A DNA stretch of 9,625 nucleotides, taken from UBA12465 sp964408785. Lineage in GTDB: Bacteria > Patescibacteriota > Patescibacteriia > Patescibacteriales > UBA12465. Where the stretch lies: assembly GCA_964408785.1 (NCBI GenBank), contig CAYPAS010000027.1, forward strand, positions 1-9,625, given 5' to 3'. Each line of letters starts with the position of its first letter. Within the stretch, counting starts at the first letter, position 1. Both the position numbers and the translations under genes were made by a program. Shown one piece after another: positions 6,837-9,625 of this stretch. Below the pieces are notes generated by a model. That model was given only the letters and a program-made list of their open reading frames with translations, did no database searches and was not told the origin of the DNA.

Positions 6837-9068
6837 TTAATTATTTATAGAGCCTTCCCAGCCGAGATTAACCGCCTCTTTAAAATAGGAATCGGCAAGC
6901 GCCTGATCGCCTTTTTCTTGTAAAAGCAAGGCGATAGCTAGTGGCCAATTATAATCATTGGGGCTTCTTAGCTGGCCATGGCGCAAATAGATAATGGCCG
7001 AAGCAAAATCACCAGCCAAATAATAAGAATCAGCCGCCTTCTTTAAAAAAACCAAATTAGAAGGGTTGTCGTTGTAGGCCAAGCGATAATTAGCGGCGGC
7101 GGCTAAAAAATCGCCCTTTACCAAAGCCGTCTCACCTAAACCGCTATAAAGGAGTTGTCTATTAACCCGCAAATCTTGCAAACGATAATAATCGAGAGAG
7201 TTATCAGATATTTCTGGCAGGGTCATAAGCGCTAGATTATAGGCCTTTTCAGCTTTTTGGTAATTTTTATTCAGCAAAGCCAGGCGGCCCGCTTCTAAAT
7301 AAGCTGGGGTCCATAGAGGAGAAATCGTGAACACTTGATTTAAGGAATCTTCAGCCAAAGAATACTGACCTAAATAACTTTGAATATTAGCCAGGGCTAA
7401 AAAACCACGATAATCATTTTCCGATAACGGTAATAAATGCTCTATATTTTTTAACTCTTCACTGAAAACAGTTTTTTCTGATAAATCTTGATTGGGGTTG
7501 ATATCCGACAATAGAAGCATGGCCAGAGAACGTCCGTAAATCTTTTGATAATAATCATTGGTCTTAGAATTTTCTAAAGCCTGATAATTTTCTAAAGCCG
7601 CTAAAGGCTGGCCCGCATCAATATTGGCTATTGATAATTTAAAATAATAATCGGCCAAAGATTCCCGATAAATACTTCTAAAATCCTCAAAAGAAACAAC
7701 AGAAACCAACAATAAGGCAATAATCCAGAGCGAGCGGCGCCTTAATTTATAATCAACAGCGCCTTCATTAACTATTGCTGCTAAAATAGCTAAATAAATC
7801 CAAAAATAAAATTCACTACCGACCGTGGAAAAATTAAACAAAAGAAAAACCAGATAAAACAAAACACCCAAAGACAAAAAGATCGACAAGCCCTGCTGTT
7901 TATAGCGAGCTTCTCTGGTTAAAATAAAGAAGCCGAAATACAAAAACAACAGGGAGGCTAGACCAAGAAAACCAAAACTTAAAAGCGCGTCTAAAATAAA
8001 ATTATGAGCCCTATCGGCCGACTGGCCGACACTCATAAAAGACGCCCAATCCCTAGAATAATATTTAATAAAAATATCTTGTCCGCTGTCTGACCCATGA
8101 CCAAAAAACGGCGCCTCGATTATTCCAGAAACAGCGGCGCCAAAAAGCTGAGAACGCGCCTCCAAACTACTAGCGCGAGAACCAAAATTCTTCAAGAAAA
8201 ACGAAGAATAAAGCAGGACTGCTAGCAAAAAAACCAAGGCAGCGGCTAAAAATCTTTTACTAGCAAAAATTCGCCGCCATTTTTTTACCGCCGCTATAGC
8301 CAAAAAGGATAAAACTGCCAAGACCAGCACCAGGATAGCACTGCGGCTACCGGTCATAAACAAACAGCTTAACTGAAAAAAAGCAGACAAGGACCAAAAA
8401 AATTTCCCATAAAAATTCTTGTAATACCTAAACAAATAAAAATTCAAAGGGAAAACTAAAAGCAGCCAAGAAGCCAAAAAATTCGGTTGACCAAAGGTAG
8501 AAACAGTCCTCATTGTTAAATATGGCGGTTCTGACCAAGAAACAAAATCAATATTAACTATCTGCAAAAGACCATAAATCGCTACAATAGTTGCCGAAAA
8601 ACCGGCGGCCGTAATTATCGCTGCCAACCTATCATCAAAACACTTCTTCCCCTTCAAATTTAAATTTACGAACAAAAGAAAGGCGAAAAAAATCAGATAA
8701 AACCAAGAACGCCATCCTGCCTGCCTTTCCAAACTACCCCAGAAACCGGCAGCTGGATCAACTGAAAACAAGCAGGAAAGCCCGATTACTAACAATAAAA
8801 TTAAGGACGATTGAAAAAAATAACGCTTAACTAAATGATTGAGCGAAAAACCTGAATGACTAATAATCAATCTAACGATAGTTAGTATGGCTAGAGGCCA
8901 AATAAAAAGTCTGATTAATGCTAATTTACTAAATTCATGAATATGGTAAGTCGGGAAAAGATAAGAAAACCAGAGAGGAACGATAAAAACTGCCGCCAAA
9001 AAAAGAGCGTCAATCAAGATTTCTAAAAAAATCTCCCAAGAAAAATGGCTACGCTTAAAAATATTCAT
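6837..9068 (-). CDS. Wzy/O-antigen-ligase family membrane protein with C-terminal TPR domain
   Basis: Residues 1-460 form a polytopic membrane domain of about 12 hydrophobic segments, with family motifs in order: FGQPNFLASWLLLVFPL (192-208), TGSRSAIL (239-246), ARSQLFGAAVSGIIEAPFFG (304-323) and RAHNFILDALLSFGFLGL (353-370, with His355). These match the Wzy_C superfamily: O-antigen ligase WaaL, polymerase Wzy and pilin O-oligosaccharyltransferase PglL. Such proteins move lipid-linked glycans to an acceptor outside the membrane. Residues about 470-743 hold TPR-like helical pairs, clearest at 548-620 and 644-735, probably outside the cytoplasm. Sequence cannot tell ligase, polymerase and protein glycosyltransferase apart. 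The prepilin peptidase 11 nt downstream makes pilin glycosylation worth considering. The start at 9068 follows AAGGA by only 1 nt, closer than usual, but no better in-frame start is visible nearby. Confidence 0.88.
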   Translation of the reverse strand: MNIFKRSHFSWEIFLEILIDALFLAAVFIVPLWFSYLFPTYHIHEFSKLALIRLFIWPLAILTIVRLIISHSGFSLNHLVKRYFFQSSLILLLVIGLSCLFSVDPAAGFWGSLERQAGWRSWFYLIFFAFLLFVNLNLKGKKCFDDRLAAIITAAGFSATIVAIYGLLQIVNIDFVSWSEPPYLTMRTVSTFGQPNFLASWLLLVFPLNFYLFRYYKNFYGKFFWSLSAFFQLSCLFMTGSRSAILVLVLAVLSFLAIAAVKKWRRIFASKRFLAAALVFLLAVLLYSSFFLKNFGSRASSLEARSQLFGAAVSGIIEAPFFGHGSDSGQDIFIKYYSRDWASFMSVGQSADRAHNFILDALLSFGFLGLASLLFLYFGFFILTREARYKQQGLSIFLSLGVLFYLVFLLFNFSTVGSEFYFWIYLAILAAIVNEGAVDYKLRRRSLWIIALLLVSVVSFEDFRSIYRESLADYYFKLSIANIDAGQPLAALENYQALENSKTNDYYQKIYGRSLAMLLLSDINPNQDLSEKTVFSEELKNIEHLLPLSENDYRGFLALANIQSYLGQYSLAEDSLNQVFTISPLWTPAYLEAGRLALLNKNYQKAEKAYNLALMTLPEISDNSLDYYRLQDLRVNRQLLYSGLGETALVKGDFLAAAANYRLAYNDNPSNLVFLKKAADSYYLAGDFASAIIYLRHGQLRSPNDYNWPLAIALLLQEKGDQALADSYFKEAVNLGWEGSINN

Positions 9069-9082
9069 ATCCTTAGATATAA

Positions 9083-9112
9083 ATTATAGCAAACAAAAAC
9101 CGGCGCTAGCAA
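9083..9112 (-). promoter_or_regulatory. Extended -10 promoter of the Wzy-pilD operon, inside the secF terminator
   Basis: The minus strand carries TGCTATAAT (9083-9091), a consensus extended -10. A weak -35, TTGCTA (9107-9112), lies 18 bp upstream in the loop-side part of the secF terminator stem. Transcription would start near 9076, only about 8 nt before the ATG at 9068. The mRNA would have a very short leader, which fits the cramped AAGGA position. Confidence 0.6.
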
Positions 9113-9130
9113 TCAAGCTAGCACCGGTTT
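9090..9130 (-). terminator. Strong intrinsic terminator of secF
   Basis: A 14-bp stem (9097-9110 with 9117-9130) closes a 6-nt loop. In minus-strand RNA the single non-Watson-Crick position is a U-G wobble, while on the plus strand it would be a C-A mismatch, so the hairpin is tuned to minus-strand transcripts. The descending arm runs into a U-rich tail, GGUUUUUGUUUG. It lies 20 nt past the secF stop. Confidence 0.92.
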
Positions 9131-9150
9131 CAACTTAAAAAATATGACGA

Positions 9151-9625
9151 TTAACGAGAATGACGTCTAGTAAGGTTGTCCCAAACCACCAAAACCGGAC
9201 TAGCAATAAAAATCGAGCTATAAGTACCGACGAAGATGCCAATAGTAAGTGCTAGAGCAAAATCCTTAACCGTATCACCACCGAAGAATAAAATCGCTAA
9301 TAAGGCCAAAATAGAAGAAAATGAGGTGTTTATCGAGCGAGACATAGTCTGATTAACGCTGACATTTATCGTGTTTTCAAAATCTTCCCGACTCTTAGGC
9401 AAGTTTTCTCGAATACGGTCAAAAACGATAATGGTGTCGCTAACACTATAACCAAGAACGGTTAAAATGGCAGCAATAAACGGCGTGTTTATCTCTATTC
9501 CGTAAAAATGACCAAGCAAAGAAAAGGCACCCAAAATGAATAAAACATCATGGGCCAAAGCGATAATCGCGGCAACGCCGTATTTCCAAGAAGCAACCGG
9601 CTTAGACACCTTTCTAAAGGCAAAC
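9151..9625 (-). CDS. secF: Protein translocase subunit SecF, C-terminal part (N-terminus beyond window)
   Basis: SecF works with SecD as a proton-driven partner of SecYEG that helps pull exported proteins across the membrane. The frame stays open to the right edge, giving 157 residues. It reads FAFRKVSKPVASWKYG, a mid-protein SecF segment, so the GTG at 9609 is an internal Val and not the start. Family motifs are clear: ALAHDVLFILGAFSLLG, with the conserved Asp of the HD pair; GYSVSDTIIVFDRIREN, the SecD/SecF signature; NQTMSRSINTSFSSILALLA; and GIFVGTYSSIFIASPVL near the end. Four to five membrane helices are visible. The C-terminal tail is short and basic (TRRHSR). The upstream neighbour is probably secD, outside the window. 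The gene ends at TAA before a strong terminator, so it closes its transcription unit. Confidence 0.96.
   Translation of the reverse strand, partial: FAFRKVSKPVASWKYGVAAIIALAHDVLFILGAFSLLGHFYGIEINTPFIAAILTVLGYSVSDTIIVFDRIRENLPKSREDFENTINVSVNQTMSRSINTSFSSILALLAILFFGGDTVKDFALALTIGIFVGTYSSIFIASPVLVVWDNLTRRHSR

Noticed and set aside
2210..9153. Alternative genetic code (TGA recoded), as in some Patescibacteria
   Set aside because: All six visible stops are TAA or TAG, but the genes translate to full length with the standard code and keep normal family motifs, with no in-frame TGA needed. The missing TGA stop is a small-sample observation only.
9607..9609. GTG as a true start of the SecF-like gene
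   Set aside because: The frame remains open to the window edge and the residues before it (FAFRK) fit the SecF family, so the gene is simply cut by the window.

Overview
The window looks like a piece of a chromosome from a small-genome, AT-rich bacterium, probably Candidate Phyla Radiation (Patescibacteria, Parcubacteria-like). This is an inference from protein style: an FtsA/FtsZ pair outside a mur-rich dcw cluster, a Parcubacteria-like SecF end, few Shine-Dalgarno motifs, and TAA/TAG stops only. No 16S rRNA or other phylogenetic marker is present. All seven genes lie on the minus strand, so transcription runs from high to low coordinates.

Right to left: 9625-9151 is the C-terminal part of SecF, closed by a strong intrinsic terminator (9097-9130). 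The promoter of the next gene is nested in that terminator. Then come a Wzy/O-antigen-ligase-type membrane protein with a TPR-rich C-terminal domain (9068-6837) and, 11 nt further on, a complete prepilin peptidase (6825-5980). This pair looks like an operon for surface or pilus biogenesis. Next, from their own sigma70-like promoter, come ftsA (5862-4603) and ftsZ (4584-3397), the membrane tether and the tubulin-like polymer of the division ring. A hairpin after ftsZ (3344-3372) probably ends that unit.

The left third (3340-1) is accessory in character. A near-consensus promoter (TTGACT, 17 bp, TATAAT) is built from 10-bp tandem repeats, with an inverted copy in the 5' leader. It drives a class II Fic protein with a C-terminal winged helix, followed 21 nt later by a PLD-nuclease/SNF2-helicase fusion that runs off the left edge. 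The simplest reading is a self-regulated two-gene unit joining a putative AMP-transferase to a DNA-translocating nuclease. It is a candidate defence or DNA-processing system, and the most interesting part of the window.

No tRNA, rRNA, CRISPR array, insertion sequence or convincing plus-strand gene was seen. No intergenic stretch exceeds about 120 bases.
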